DNA from: a virus
DNA length: 54,004 nucleotides
Strand: one strand, 5' to 3'
Virus record (IMG/VR): IMGVR_UViG_3300046506_000272
Coordinates: 1 to 54,004 of that record
Made by a program: the position numbers and the translations under genes. Positions 33,453 to 41,268 of this stretch are shown in pieces (the stretch's first letter is position 1; each line of letters opens with the position of its first letter). The notes below the pieces were generated by a model. It worked only from the letters and a program-made list of their open reading frames with translations, ran no database searches and was not told the origin of the DNA.

Positions 33453-34546
33453 TCGTGTATCCCGTCTCCGACCGGTTCCTGGCCCGGCTCGCCGAATCGC
33501 ACCAGGTCGCCACCCGCGTGCAACTGTTCCTCACCAACGGCCGCGTCGTCGACGTCGCCCACACGGGCGGCAGCGTCACGGTGGACCGGTCGCAGGCGAT
33601 CCGCCGCACCTGCTCGGTGACCAGCGCCGACACGTCGCTGATCCCGAGAACCCCGACGGACCAGCTCGCCACCTACGGCGCCCGGCTACTGATCTCCCGC
33701 GGCGTCACCTACGGCGACGGCTCCTCGGAACTGGTGCCGCTCGGCGTGTTCCGCCTCGACTCGGTGGACGGCGACGTCAGCCAGGGTCCCGTCACCCTGC
33801 AGGGGAAGGGGCTCGAGGCGGTCGTCGCCGACGACAAGCTCACCACGCCCTACACAGCAACGGGCACGGTCATCACTGCGGTCACCTCGCTGATCCAGCG
33901 GAGCATCCCGGGCGCGACCGTCCTCGCCCAGATCGCTGACACTTCGATCGGATCCCGCACCTGGGACGTCGAGGCCGACCCGTGGGCCGCCGCGCAGGAA
34001 GTCGCCGCCGCAGCGGGCGCCGAGGTGTACGCGAACGCAGACGGCATGTTCGTGATCTCAACCTTGCCCGACCTCGCCACCACACCACCCATATGGGCGG
34101 TCGAAGCGACCGAGGGCGGCGTCTACGTATCCGGCACCCGCGCCATGAGCGCCGACAAGGTCAACAACGGCGTACTGGCGCGCGGAGAGAACGCCGCCGA
34201 CAACGTGCCACCCGTCTCCTACCTGGCCGTCGACAACGACCCGAACAGCCCGACGTACTGGGGCGGGCCGTTCGGCCGGCGGCCGATGTTCTACACCTCG
34301 TCGACGCTGACGACCGCGGGCGCCTGCATGCAGGCCGCGACCCTGAAGCTCGCCGCGGCGAAGGCCCCCAACGCGTCCGGTGACTTCTCCAGCCTGCCCA
34401 ATCCAGCGCTGGAGCCGGGTGACGTCATCCGCGTCATGCACGAGGACGGCACCAAAGAGCTCCACCAGGTCGCCAGCTTCAGCGTTCCGCTCGACGAGGG
34501 CGGCAGCTTCCCGATCTCGACGATCAGCGCCAAGGAGGGCTCGTGA
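33449..34546 (+). CDS. DUF5047-like tail protein
   Basis: The 365-aa protein opens YPVSDRFLARLAESHQVATR and continues GGSVTVDRSQAIRRTCSV and VPLGVFRLDSVDG, the hallmarks of DUF5047 proteins, which occupy the tail-tip position in Streptomyces siphophages. ATG 33449 overlaps the preceding stop; GTG 33455 is an alternative. The second half (VEADPWAAAQEVAAAAGAEVY) suggests a baseplate-hub-like fold. Confidence 0.85.
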   Translation: MIVYPVSDRFLARLAESHQVATRVQLFLTNGRVVDVAHTGGSVTVDRSQAIRRTCSVTSADTSLIPRTPTDQLATYGARLLISRGVTYGDGSSELVPLGVFRLDSVDGDVSQGPVTLQGKGLEAVVADDKLTTPYTATGTVITAVTSLIQRSIPGATVLAQIADTSIGSRTWDVEADPWAAAQEVAAAAGAEVYANADGMFVISTLPDLATTPPIWAVEATEGGVYVSGTRAMSADKVNNGVLARGENAADNVPPVSYLAVDNDPNSPTYWGGPFGRRPMFYTSSTLTTAGACMQAATLKLAAAKAPNASGDFSSLPNPALEPGDVIRVMHEDGTKELHQVASFSVPLDEGGSFPISTISAKEGS

Positions 34547-35298
34547 GCAAGAGCGGCCACGGCGTTCACCGCGACCTCGCCTGGGCGCTCAAGCAGCAGG
34601 CCCAGCGGGCGGGGGAGCAGGCACCGAACGTGCGCGGCGCGGACTGGCGGCTCGCCACGGTTACCGCCGTCGGCGCCGGGACCGTGACGGCGGACGGCAT
34701 CGTCTGCCGCTGCCTCGCCTCCTACGCAGCCCCGGCCGTGGGCGATGTCGCCGTCATCAGCCAGTCCGGCTCCGGCAACTGGGTCGCCCTCAACCGGCTC
34801 GCCGGTAGCGGAACACCCCTGTACACGCCCGTCTACCGGTACAAGGCCGCCGACACCCCGCGCGCTACGGCGACCCTCGCCGACGACCCCGACCTGACCT
34901 GCCTACTCGATGCTGGCGCTGTCTACCGCATCGAATTCGCCCTCCACTACGCGGCGATCGGCCTGGTCTCCGGGAGTCCGGCGGGACGATTCCGCACCCA
35001 GTGGACCGTGCCCGCCGGTGCCTCCGGATTTCGGTCCGCAGTCGGCCCCGACCAAGGGCAGACCCTGTCCGGCACGTCATCCGGCGGCCAAGGACGGTGG
35101 GGTATCCACCAGTTCGGCACCGCCTGCACCTACGGCGACCGCAATGACAACACGCTCCTCTGCTACGCGCAGGAGGAAGCCACCGTGGTTACGACCAACG
35201 CGGGCACGCTCGCCCTGCAGTGGGCGCAGGCCGTCACCAACGCCACCTCGACCGTTCTCGGGCAGGGCTCGACCCTGCGCGTCACCCGCATCGGATAG
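34543..35298 (+). CDS. Minor tail protein
   Basis: The 251-aa product overlaps the DUF5047 stop. Residues 30-85 form a small OB-like barrel (WRLATVTAVGAGTVTADGIV, VGDVAVISQSGSGNWVALN), common in tail-tip proteins. Residues 95-250 form a beta-sandwich (YRIEFALHYAAIG, GTLALQWAQ). It is likely part of the baseplate. Confidence 0.75.
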   Translation: MSKSGHGVHRDLAWALKQQAQRAGEQAPNVRGADWRLATVTAVGAGTVTADGIVCRCLASYAAPAVGDVAVISQSGSGNWVALNRLAGSGTPLYTPVYRYKAADTPRATATLADDPDLTCLLDAGAVYRIEFALHYAAIGLVSGSPAGRFRTQWTVPAGASGFRSAVGPDQGQTLSGTSSGGQGRWGIHQFGTACTYGDRNDNTLLCYAQEEATVVTTNAGTLALQWAQAVTNATSTVLGQGSTLRVTRIG

Positions 35299-35306
35299 GA
35301 GGCCCT

Positions 35307-35903
35307 GTGCCGACCACGGACGACTACGGGCAGGGCGTCAGCATCGCCTCGCTCACCGACGCACCGGACGCCAGCCAGCTGGCCAGGGACATCGCCAACG
35401 GGATCGCCCCGCGGGGCGTGATGCGGTTCGCCTCGGCCACGGCGCGCGGCGCCGCCCTCTCCGGAGCATCCGCACCGGTTGACGGTATGGCGACGTGGCT
35501 GCAGGACGTGGACCGCCTGGAGGTATACAACGGCAGCGCCTGGGTGACCCCGGAGCCGGCACTGTCCAGCACGACCAGCGGCCTGAGTGTCGCCGCAGGC
35601 TTCAGCCTGATCGACTTCTACGGGTTCCGTCAGGGCCGGATGACAACCATCGACTGCTTCATCAGCCGTAGCGGCGGCGCGGTCAACTCCACCAACGGCA
35701 ACATCGCCGACCTGGTCATCTGCACTCTCCCGCCCGGCTGGCGGCCCACGCACAGCACCATCACCGCCTGCTGGGACAACGGGTTGGTGCACGGCGGCTT
35801 CGTCGTCGGCGTCGACGGCATCTGCACCCTGCGCACCGCAAGCGACGACATCGCCAGCGGCAGCACCCTGCGCCTGCACGTCGCCTTCCTCAAGACCACC
35901 TGA
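35307..35903 (+). CDS. Minor tail / baseplate protein
   Basis: GTG 35307 has TAGGAGG upstream; the product is 198 aa. DDYGQGVSIASLTDAPDASQ and the GVMRFASATARGAALS segment with DVDRLEVYNGSAWV are frequent at the N-terminus of actinophage tail proteins next to the lysin gene. The C-terminal half is a beta-sandwich. It ends the tail module. Confidence 0.7.
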   Translation: MPTTDDYGQGVSIASLTDAPDASQLARDIANGIAPRGVMRFASATARGAALSGASAPVDGMATWLQDVDRLEVYNGSAWVTPEPALSSTTSGLSVAAGFSLIDFYGFRQGRMTTIDCFISRSGGAVNSTNGNIADLVICTLPPGWRPTHSTITACWDNGLVHGGFVVGVDGICTLRTASDDIASGSTLRLHVAFLKTT

Positions 35904-35915
35904 TCCGCTCCTGCT

Positions 35916-35946
35916 GCCCTGAGCCGCTGGCCGGGGCCTTTTTCAT
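35916..35946 (+). terminator. Imperfect hairpin followed by CTTTTTCAT
   Basis: GCCC and GGGGC with an inner CCGCTGG stem-loop precede a CTTTTTC run. It divides the tail operon from the lysis genes and is the example in the window with the clearest T-run. Confidence 0.55.
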
Positions 35947-35965
35947 GCCCAGATTGGGGGGCTCA

Positions 35966-36796
35966 ATGAAGCTCGTTACGAGAGCTCAACTCGGCTGGCC
36001 CGCATCGGCCGCGCCGACACAGACGTCCACGAAGGGCGTCAAGGTCCACTACGAGGGGACCGCTGTCAGCACGAAGCTGCTCACGGACCACGCCGAGTGT
36101 CTCGCCGAGTGGCAGGCCATCCGCAAGTCGCACCTGGCGAACAAGAAGGAGAACTACTCCGACATCGCCTACAACTACGGCGCGTGCGCTCACGGCTATC
36201 TCCTCGAGGGCCGCGGCATCGGCAAGCGGACCGGCGCCAACGGCAACCAGCCGCTGAACATCGCGCACTACGCGATCGTCGGCCTCGTCGGCAGTGAAGG
36301 CCTCACGAAGCCGACGGACGCCATGCTCGGGGCGATCCGCGACGGCATCGAGCTGCTGCGGCAGCACGGCGCCGGGACCGAGATCAAGGGGCACCGCGAC
36401 GGCTACGCCACCGAGTGCCCCGGCGGCCCGCTGTACGCCTGGGTCCAGAAGGGCGCGCCCCGCCCGGCCGGAACGGCTACCGGTCCCGGCACGCCCACCC
36501 CGGCGAAACCGAAGGTCTCCCTCGCGCACGTCGTCTACGCCGCCCGGCACGACCCGGCCGTCACGCAGGGCCACACCAGCTACAAGAACGAGGTCCTCCT
36601 CGTCGAGAAGGCGCTGCACGCCGAAGGCCTGCTGGCGACGCAGTACGTCGACGGCAGCTTCGGCACGAAGACCGTCACCGCCTACGCCACCCTCCAGCGC
36701 CGCTACGGCTACTCCGGAGTTGCCGCCGACGGCATCCCCGGCAAGGCCTCCCTGTCCAAGCTCGGCGCCAAGCACGGCTTCACCGTCACCGCCTGA
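35966..36796 (+). CDS. Endolysin: N-acetylmuramoyl-L-alanine amidase with wall-binding domain
   Basis: ATG 35966 after GGGGGG is preferred to ATG 35945. The 276-aa protein has a PGRP/amidase-2-type domain (1-160) with likely zinc ligands His28 (VKVHYEG), His143 and Cys151 (GHRDGYATECPGG). A Pro/Thr linker near 165-180 leads to a C-terminal peptidoglycan-binding domain (YVDGSFGTKTVTAYATLQRR). No signal peptide is visible, so export needs the holin. It cuts peptidoglycan for lysis. Confidence 0.9.
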   Translation: MKLVTRAQLGWPASAAPTQTSTKGVKVHYEGTAVSTKLLTDHAECLAEWQAIRKSHLANKKENYSDIAYNYGACAHGYLLEGRGIGKRTGANGNQPLNIAHYAIVGLVGSEGLTKPTDAMLGAIRDGIELLRQHGAGTEIKGHRDGYATECPGGPLYAWVQKGAPRPAGTATGPGTPTPAKPKVSLAHVVYAARHDPAVTQGHTSYKNEVLLVEKALHAEGLLATQYVDGSFGTKTVTAYATLQRRYGYSGVAADGIPGKASLSKLGAKHGFTVTA

Positions 36797-36822
36797 TCCC
36801 TACTCGCAGAACGGTTCCTCCC

Positions 36823-37191
36823 ATGCCTACAGTCAAGATCTTCGGGCGTGAGCCCGCGGCGATCCTGGCCCTCGTCAGCGTCCTCGTAAAGCTGAGCTCC
36901 GCCTACCTGTTCCACGCCACCGTGAACCAGCAGGCCACCGTCAACACTGTCGCCGCGTGCGGCGTCGCCCTGTTCATCGCGATCAGCGCCCACGACTCGA
37001 TCGGCGCGGCTGTCTTCAACCTGGCGCAGGCCGTTATCGCCGCCGCAGTCGGCTTCGGCCTCAAGCTGGACGCCGACCACCAGGCCATGTGGCTGTCGCT
37101 GGTGACCGTCGCGATCGGACTGTGGTCCCGCACGCAGGTCACCGCACCGGTGCCGGCCGTGGCCGCGGTACGGGCTCCGCAGAACCTCTGA
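36823..37191 (+). CDS. Putative holin
   Basis: The 122-aa protein directly follows the endolysin. It contains three to four hydrophobic helices (AILALVSVLVKLSSAYLF, TVNTVAACGVALFIAISA, AVFNLAQAVIAAAVGFGL, MWLSLVTVAIGLW) and short polar ends. Size, topology and position fit a holin that opens the membrane for the endolysin. Confidence 0.75.
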   Translation: MPTVKIFGREPAAILALVSVLVKLSSAYLFHATVNQQATVNTVAACGVALFIAISAHDSIGAAVFNLAQAVIAAAVGFGLKLDADHQAMWLSLVTVAIGLWSRTQVTAPVPAVAAVRAPQNL

Positions 37192-37203
37192 CCGGAGCCT
37201 CGC

Positions 37204-37548
37204 GTGGACGATCCGTCGAATGGTGAGCTCGCTCGCCGCCTGGAGGCCGTGCACCAAGACCTCAAGGAGGATTTCCGGGAGCTCGCCAAACGACTGGACG
37301 CCAAAGTTTCCCTCGAACGCTACGAGTTGGAGCGGCGGAACCGGGACGAGGTCCACGTACAGATGATGGAGCGGATCGCAGCGATCGAGACGGCCCGCCA
37401 GAAGGAGAGGCAGGACGCGGACGTGGTACGCCAGAAGGCCGAGGACCAACGGCGTGCGGACCGGCGCCTGATCTTCTCGGCGCTGATCGTGCCCGTCCTG
37501 ATCGTCCTGCTGCAGGCGTATCTCGCGGCGAGAGGGGCGGGCACGTGA
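37204..37548 (+). CDS. Coiled-coil protein with C-terminal membrane anchor
   Basis: The 114-aa protein is a highly charged coiled coil (residues 10-88) followed by one hydrophobic helix ([20 protein letters not shown]). Such proteins are common second membrane components of actinophage lysis cassettes. It starts at GTG 37204 and overlaps the collagen-like gene. It may regulate the holin or act as a spanin-like factor, but this is inferred. Confidence 0.72.
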   Translation: MDDPSNGELARRLEAVHQDLKEDFRELAKRLDAKVSLERYELERRNRDEVHVQMMERIAAIETARQKERQDADVVRQKAEDQRRADRRLIFSALIVPVLIVLLQAYLAARGAGT

Positions 37549-38198
37549 GGGCTCACAGCTCCCGGATGAAAGACCGGCGTCGCGGCGACGTGTGGTTCGC
37601 GCTCGCCGCCGCTATCGGGATCGCTGCACTCGCCTGGGTCGTCATTACGATGCAGCAGCTCAGCCACGACCTGCGGACCGCGAACGACGCCCGCGACGCG
37701 CTGTCTCGGCAGGTCCAACAGCTCGGCGAAAAGCCCGTCGCGGGACCGCCCGGCAGCCGCGGCGATCCCGGCCAGTCCATCACCGGACCGCAAGGCCCGC
37801 AGGGTGTTCAGGGGGAGCCCGGTCCGGCAGGTCCTCTCGGTCCGGTCGGACCCTCCGGCGCACCGGGCAAGAACGGCATCGCCGGCGGCAATGGCGTGGG
37901 CGTCATCGGCCCAACCGGAGCCGCAGGCAGCAACGGTGTGGCCGGACAGCAAGGTCCCCAAGGCGAACCCGGGCCGGTCGGCCCAACCGGACCGCAGGGG
38001 CCAGCGGGCGCCGACGGCAAGGACGGAGTAGACGGCAAGAACGGGGCGGCCTGCCCCGACGGGTACTCCATGCAGGCCCCGGTCTACGATCCGGACGCCC
38101 TCGTCTGCCGTAGAGACGGAGCCCCGCAACCCTCGCAGCAGAAGAGCGGCGGCCTGCTCGGCATGGGCCTCGACCCCAGCCGCCGCCAGTACGTATAG
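37545..38198 (+). CDS. Membrane-anchored collagen-like protein
   Basis: The 217-aa protein has a basic N-terminus, one membrane helix ([20 protein letters not shown], 17-36), a short coiled coil, and about thirty Gly-X-Y triplets between residues 67 and 165 with two interruptions. The C-terminus contains CPDGY and LVCRR cysteines. Collagen-like repeats in phages usually form fibres, but the anchor and place in the lysis cassette point to a membrane or envelope role. Function is unknown. Confidence 0.75.
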   Translation: MRAHSSRMKDRRRGDVWFALAAAIGIAALAWVVITMQQLSHDLRTANDARDALSRQVQQLGEKPVAGPPGSRGDPGQSITGPQGPQGVQGEPGPAGPLGPVGPSGAPGKNGIAGGNGVGVIGPTGAAGSNGVAGQQGPQGEPGPVGPTGPQGPAGADGKDGVDGKNGAACPDGYSMQAPVYDPDALVCRRDGAPQPSQQKSGGLLGMGLDPSRRQYV

Positions 38199-38206
38199 GA
38201 GGCCCC

Positions 38207-38368
38207 ATGCCTGAAGCGATACCCGTCCAGCCGCGCCGCGACGACAGTGCGGCCGACACGGCAAGCCTGGTCAGGCTGGGCCGCGTCGACGAACAACCCG
38301 TCCCGGTGCCGAGCATCAGCCCGTTCCTCGAACCCGACCTGCCGCCAGCACCCTTCGACGGCGAATGA
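38207..38368 (+). CDS. 53-aa proline-rich protein
   Basis: ATG 38207 follows TAGGAGG by four bases and opens a 53-residue frame ending at 38368. It is polar and proline-rich, with VPVPSISPFLEPDLPPAP near the end. Its strong ribosome binding site and place right before a strong terminator make it likely to be real. It is the last gene of the lysis operon. Function is unknown. Confidence 0.65.
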   Translation: MPEAIPVQPRRDDSAADTASLVRLGRVDEQPVPVPSISPFLEPDLPPAPFDGE

Positions 38369-38380
38369 CCGCACGAGAGA

Positions 38381-38425
38381 GCCCCCGTCACCGCCCCTTC
38401 CCGGGGTGGTGGCGGGGGCCTCTTC
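38381..38425. terminator. Bidirectional terminator between convergent genes
   Basis: A 17-bp stem from GCCCCCGTCACCGCCCC and its near-perfect complement (two G-T type pairs) with a 5-base loop is followed by TCTTCGTGT. It lies between the end of the lysis operon and the end of the reverse-strand lipoprotein gene, and would stop transcription from both sides. Confidence 0.85.
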
Positions 38426-38430
38426 GTGTC

Positions 38431-39045
38431 TCAGGACGCCAGATGCTTCTTCACCTCGGCGACGTTCGGGCCCGTGTCCGTGGACGGCATCTCCCACCGG
38501 AAGGCCTTCTCGGCACCGTCGATGTAGATCAGGGTCCCGCCCTTCGCCTGCGCCGACGTCAGGTCGAAGACCTGGGACCGCCACTGGTAGCTGCCGGGCT
38601 GGACCGGCTCGGCGCCGTCGTACTTGTCCATGGTGACGTTGGTGGAGTTCCCACTGTCCCAGCTGATCATTTCTCCGTCGGGGGCCATCCACTTCCATCC
38701 GTCGCCGCTGATCGGCGCCGGTTCGTCGGCGGCGACCGCGGTCATCGCCTTGTCCTTCATCGTGACGACGACGAAGACCCCGTTCGCAGCCTTCTCGCCG
38801 CTCGCTTCCTTCGTGAAGACGACCGTGTCCGGGGTGATCTCAAGAACCCCCGCGCCACCATCGCCCGTCGTCTGCGCCGGCTTCCCGAACGCCATGCCCT
38901 TCTCGGGCTGGCCGGGCTTCGGAGCTGGACTGGACGCTTTGACTGTCGGCGACTCGGCCTTGTCGTCGCCGCCACTGCCACCGCCGCATGCGGTGAGTGC
39001 TGCCAGAAGCAGGACGGCCGTGGCTGCCGTAGCTCGAACACGCAT
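38431..39045 (-). CDS. Lipoprotein, candidate superinfection-exclusion factor
   Basis: The start at 39045 gives MRVRATAATAV, a hydrophobic core and the lipobox LTAC at about residue 18, so it is exported and lipid-anchored. A Gly/Ser/Lys/Pro linker follows. Residues 75-204 form a beta-sandwich like DUF4352 proteins (VFVVVTMKDKAMTAV, SYQWRSQVFDLTSAQAKGG). GGGGGA precedes the ATG. An own transcription unit on the opposite strand in a prophage, between lysis and recombinase genes, fits a lysogenic-conversion gene. Superinfection exclusion is an inference. Confidence 0.75.
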   Translation of the reverse strand: MRVRATAATAVLLLAALTACGGGSGGDDKAESPTVKASSPAPKPGQPEKGMAFGKPAQTTGDGGAGVLEITPDTVVFTKEASGEKAANGVFVVVTMKDKAMTAVAADEPAPISGDGWKWMAPDGEMISWDSGNSTNVTMDKYDGAEPVQPGSYQWRSQVFDLTSAQAKGGTLIYIDGAEKAFRWEMPSTDTGPNVAEVKKHLAS

Positions 39046-39192
39046 ATGTCCCCCAGGGTTGAGCTGATCGGGACACCGTAGGGCAGACGGGGCGGAAGAG
39101 GGAGAGGGGTTGCAGGGCTGTGACATCCGGATCCGACGGCGCCCCCGCTCCTTCCGTCAACCGGCAGGGGAGCGGGGCTTCTTGCTGTGCGG

Positions 39193-39332
39193 GACTGTCC
39201 ATCAATCGATCGTTTGATGGCTAGTTGGACAGTCGGAGGTCGAAACGGACATACCCACCCGTCCGATTGTCCAAAAAGGGTGTACAGAAAGTCTCAATGT
39301 CCATGTACTAGGTATGACCCTTTGTTGGACAA
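39193..39332. promoter_or_regulatory. Two nested dyads upstream of the serine recombinase
   Basis: Dyad A: GACTGTCCA at 39193 and TGGACAGTC at 39226, with CATCAA/TTGATG nested inside. Dyad B: TTGTCCAAAAAGGGT at 39267 and ACCCTTTGTTGGACAA at 39317, inverted with one 1-base difference, with TGTAC elements inside. All contain TGTCCA-type half sites, six in about 140 bases. The region is less GC-rich than its surroundings. It has the look of a resolvase res site and/or an autoregulatory operator. Confidence 0.7.
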
Positions 39333-39339
39333 TGGAGTC

Positions 39340-39990
39340 ATGGAACCCGACTCCCCAGACCTCCTCGCGCCCGTCGGCGGGGGAGGCGCCCTCGTCGGCT
39401 ACGCCCGCGTCAGTACGAAGGGGCAGAAGCTCGACCGCCAGATCGCCTCCCTTGAGGCTGCCGGATGCCAACGGATCTTCAGCGACAAGAAATCCGGCAA
39501 GAACACCGAGCGCGAAGAACTCTGGAAGGCCCTCGACTACTTGCGCGAAGGCGACACTCTCGTCGTCCCGTCGCTGGACCGCCTCGGCCGCTCCATCCAA
39601 GACCTCATCGCCATCGTCGCAGGCCTCCGTAAACGCGGCATTGGCTTCCGCTCCCTACACGAGGCCCTCGACACCACCACGCCCGGCGGCCGGCTCGTCT
39701 TCCATGTCTTCGCCGCCCTCGCCGAGTTCATCCGTGAGCTCATCGTCCAGGGCACCCACGAAGGACTTGCTGCAGCGCGCGCACGCGGGCAACGCCTAGG
39801 CCGCCCGCCCGCGATGACGGAGGAACAGATCCGGCACGCCCGCGCGATGCTCGCCGACCCCGAGGCCTCCATCACTTCCATCGCCAAGCTCCTCGGCGTC
39901 AGTCGCATGACGATCTACAAGTACGTGCCAGAGCTTGCCGCCGGGCGAGCCTCGCTCGTTGCCAGCCAGCCGAAGGAGGTCACGAAGTGA
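39340..39990 (+). CDS. Small serine recombinase (resolvase/invertase type)
   Basis: The 216-aa protein has YARVSTKGQKLDRQ with catalytic Ser25, the Arg pair in SLDRLGRS (81, 84), a long E-helix and a C-terminal HTH (ITSIAKLLGVSRMTIYKYV, 178-196). All catalytic landmarks look intact. ATG 39340 has GGAG only two bases away, while GACAAT ends six bases upstream, so a leaderless transcript is possible. It could resolve multimers, invert a segment or act on the upstream dyads. It is not of the large-serine integrase class. Confidence 0.88.
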   Translation: MEPDSPDLLAPVGGGGALVGYARVSTKGQKLDRQIASLEAAGCQRIFSDKKSGKNTEREELWKALDYLREGDTLVVPSLDRLGRSIQDLIAIVAGLRKRGIGFRSLHEALDTTTPGGRLVFHVFAALAEFIRELIVQGTHEGLAAARARGQRLGRPPAMTEEQIRHARAMLADPEASITSIAKLLGVSRMTIYKYVPELAAGRASLVASQPKEVTK

Positions 39991-40466
39991 CGGTCAACCC
40001 TGTCTGCTGGTACTGGCCCACCGAACACCCCTCGGAGGATGGCGTTCGGCAAAGATTCTTCGAGCGCGCCGCGCGAACGGGATGCACACCCGAGCAGGCG
40101 CAGGTGCTTTGGAGCCTTGAGTGTGCCGCGGAGGCGCTGGTTGGCGGTGACGACGGCATTCTCGCGCGCTGGCAGAACGGGCGCTGCGCGATCTGCGGGA
40201 AGGCGCGGGACCTGGTCTGCGACCACGATCACGAAACCGGGCTGGTACGCGGCTGGCTCTGCCAGTCCTGCAACGCAACCGAGGGCAGGAACCGTGAGCC
40301 CGATACGATCTTCGAGAGGTACCGGGAGCGACCTCCAGCCGCGATCCTCGGCCTCACCATCCGCTACCTAAACCCCGTCACGGGGGAGTACGCCAAGCCG
40401 CAACTGCCGAGCCCGACTGACTGGGCCGACAAGTGGACCGACGCCGCCAGCGACGACATCCTCTGA
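39987..40466 (+). CDS. Recombination endonuclease VII-type nuclease
   Basis: The 159-aa protein has the endonuclease VII core: GRCAICG (66-71), VCDHDHETGLVRGWLC (77-92), QSCNATEGR. Zinc Cys pairs and the DHDH active site are present. GTG 39987 overlaps the recombinase stop, so the two are co-expressed. Enzymes of this type cut branched DNA and are used by phages in debranching DNA before packaging. Confidence 0.85.
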   Translation: MTVNPVCWYWPTEHPSEDGVRQRFFERAARTGCTPEQAQVLWSLECAAEALVGGDDGILARWQNGRCAICGKARDLVCDHDHETGLVRGWLCQSCNATEGRNREPDTIFERYRERPPAAILGLTIRYLNPVTGEYAKPQLPSPTDWADKWTDAASDDIL

Positions 40467-40473
40467 GCACGGC

Positions 40474-40508
40474 AACGCCCCCGCAGCCGATTGGTCTGCG
40501 GGGGCGTT
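40474..40508 (+). terminator. Strong terminator after endonuclease VII
   Basis: A perfect 13-bp stem, AACGCCCCCGCAG / CTGCGGGGGCGTT, with a 9-base loop begins seven bases after the stop codon. The flanks (AGCAC, GTGCT) extend the pairing. Confidence 0.88.
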
Positions 40509-40592
40509 GTGCTGTCCGGCTCATCCCCAGGCGGTGTCGCTCATGTCCCCTCCTATGTCGAGTGCGGCCACGGTAGGAGAACTCCGCCCCGC

Positions 40593-40615
40593 CTGTCAGC
40601 CCCTCGTGCCACACT
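40593..40615 (+). promoter_or_regulatory. PafBC/RecA-NDp-like promoter motif
   Basis: CTGTCAGCC, eight bases, then CACACT approximates the actinobacterial DNA-damage promoter pattern TTGTCRGTG-N8-TANNNT. A nearly identical copy lies at 42208-42230. No clear gene follows directly. Confidence 0.45.
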
Positions 40616-40761
40616 GCCTGTAGGTCACGCTCGTCTGCTCGCGGGAAACCGGGGCACCCGAGATCCTGTCGGTTGATAGCCGGGCGGGCCCGCGGCAGCG
40701 CGGCCTCCTGGGGCCGTCCGATCGGCTGCCGCTGCTGGCCTCATGAACCAGCGTCCGCCTT

Positions 40762-40788
40762 GCGCCCGCCCCGGATTGGGGCGGGCGC
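40762..40788. terminator. Perfect GC hairpin
   Basis: GCGCCCGCCCC and GGGGCGGGCGC form a perfect 11-bp stem with a 5-base loop. It lies directly behind the stop of a small minus-strand membrane-helix frame and could end transcription on either strand. Confidence 0.7.
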
Positions 40789-41268
40789 TCGTGCGTCAGC
40801 TTCTCGTCTTCTTCCAGAGGCTCATGGCTACCCAGCCGAGGAGCGCGCTGATGAGCAGGTCACCGACGGCGGGCAGGAGGCCGCGGAGTGCCTAGTCGGG
40901 CGAGCAGCGGAGGCTGTCTGATGCTCGCGGCTCCGAGGGCAAAACAGTCCCCGGTAGTGCTGCACGTGTCCTGGAGCTCAGTCGTCACTGTCGCTTCGGT
41001 ATCGCGCCGGCTTGCCGGGGGCCTGAACCACATCCTGTCCGGGTCACTCCGTCGACTAGACGTCCTGATCGACGTTGTGGCTCTTTCGGTGCTGTGGCCT
41101 AGTAACCACATTGCCAGCGATATGCCCCCAGTCAATAGCTTTCGGGTAGATTTTTTCAGCGGCCTGGTAGGTGAAGGTGCGTGCCTGGTGCCGCTGGTTC
41201 CGGCGCGTGCCGTACCCGCTCCCTCGCCGTAGTCTGATGCTGCTCGGGGCTTGTCGCGGAGGTCCACC

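Larger units (their letters stand above)
40516..41268. other. Gene-poor region before ku
   Basis: I see no convincing intact gene here. It holds a PafBC-type promoter motif (40593-40615), a strong hairpin (40762-40788) and, on the minus strand just behind that hairpin, a 31-codon open stretch (complement 40799-40891) encoding LRGLLPAVGDLLISALLGW, which looks like a membrane helix but has no start codon. From about 40900 to 41250 the base composition is less GC-rich and open frames lack actinobacterial codon bias. It may be a decayed gene. Confidence 0.5.

Noticed and set aside
37740-38050. CRISPR-like or simple nucleotide repeat
   Set aside because: The periodicity is three bases from Gly-X-Y codons, without spacers or fixed repeat units.
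39340-39990. Serine recombinase as the phage integrase
   Set aside because: At 216 aa it lacks the large C-terminal domains of serine integrases, and a complete tyrosine integrase with attP-like repeats is present.
40888-41232. 114-codon plus-strand frame before ku
   Set aside because: Third codon positions lack the usual G/C bias, no ribosome binding site is seen, and composition looks random.
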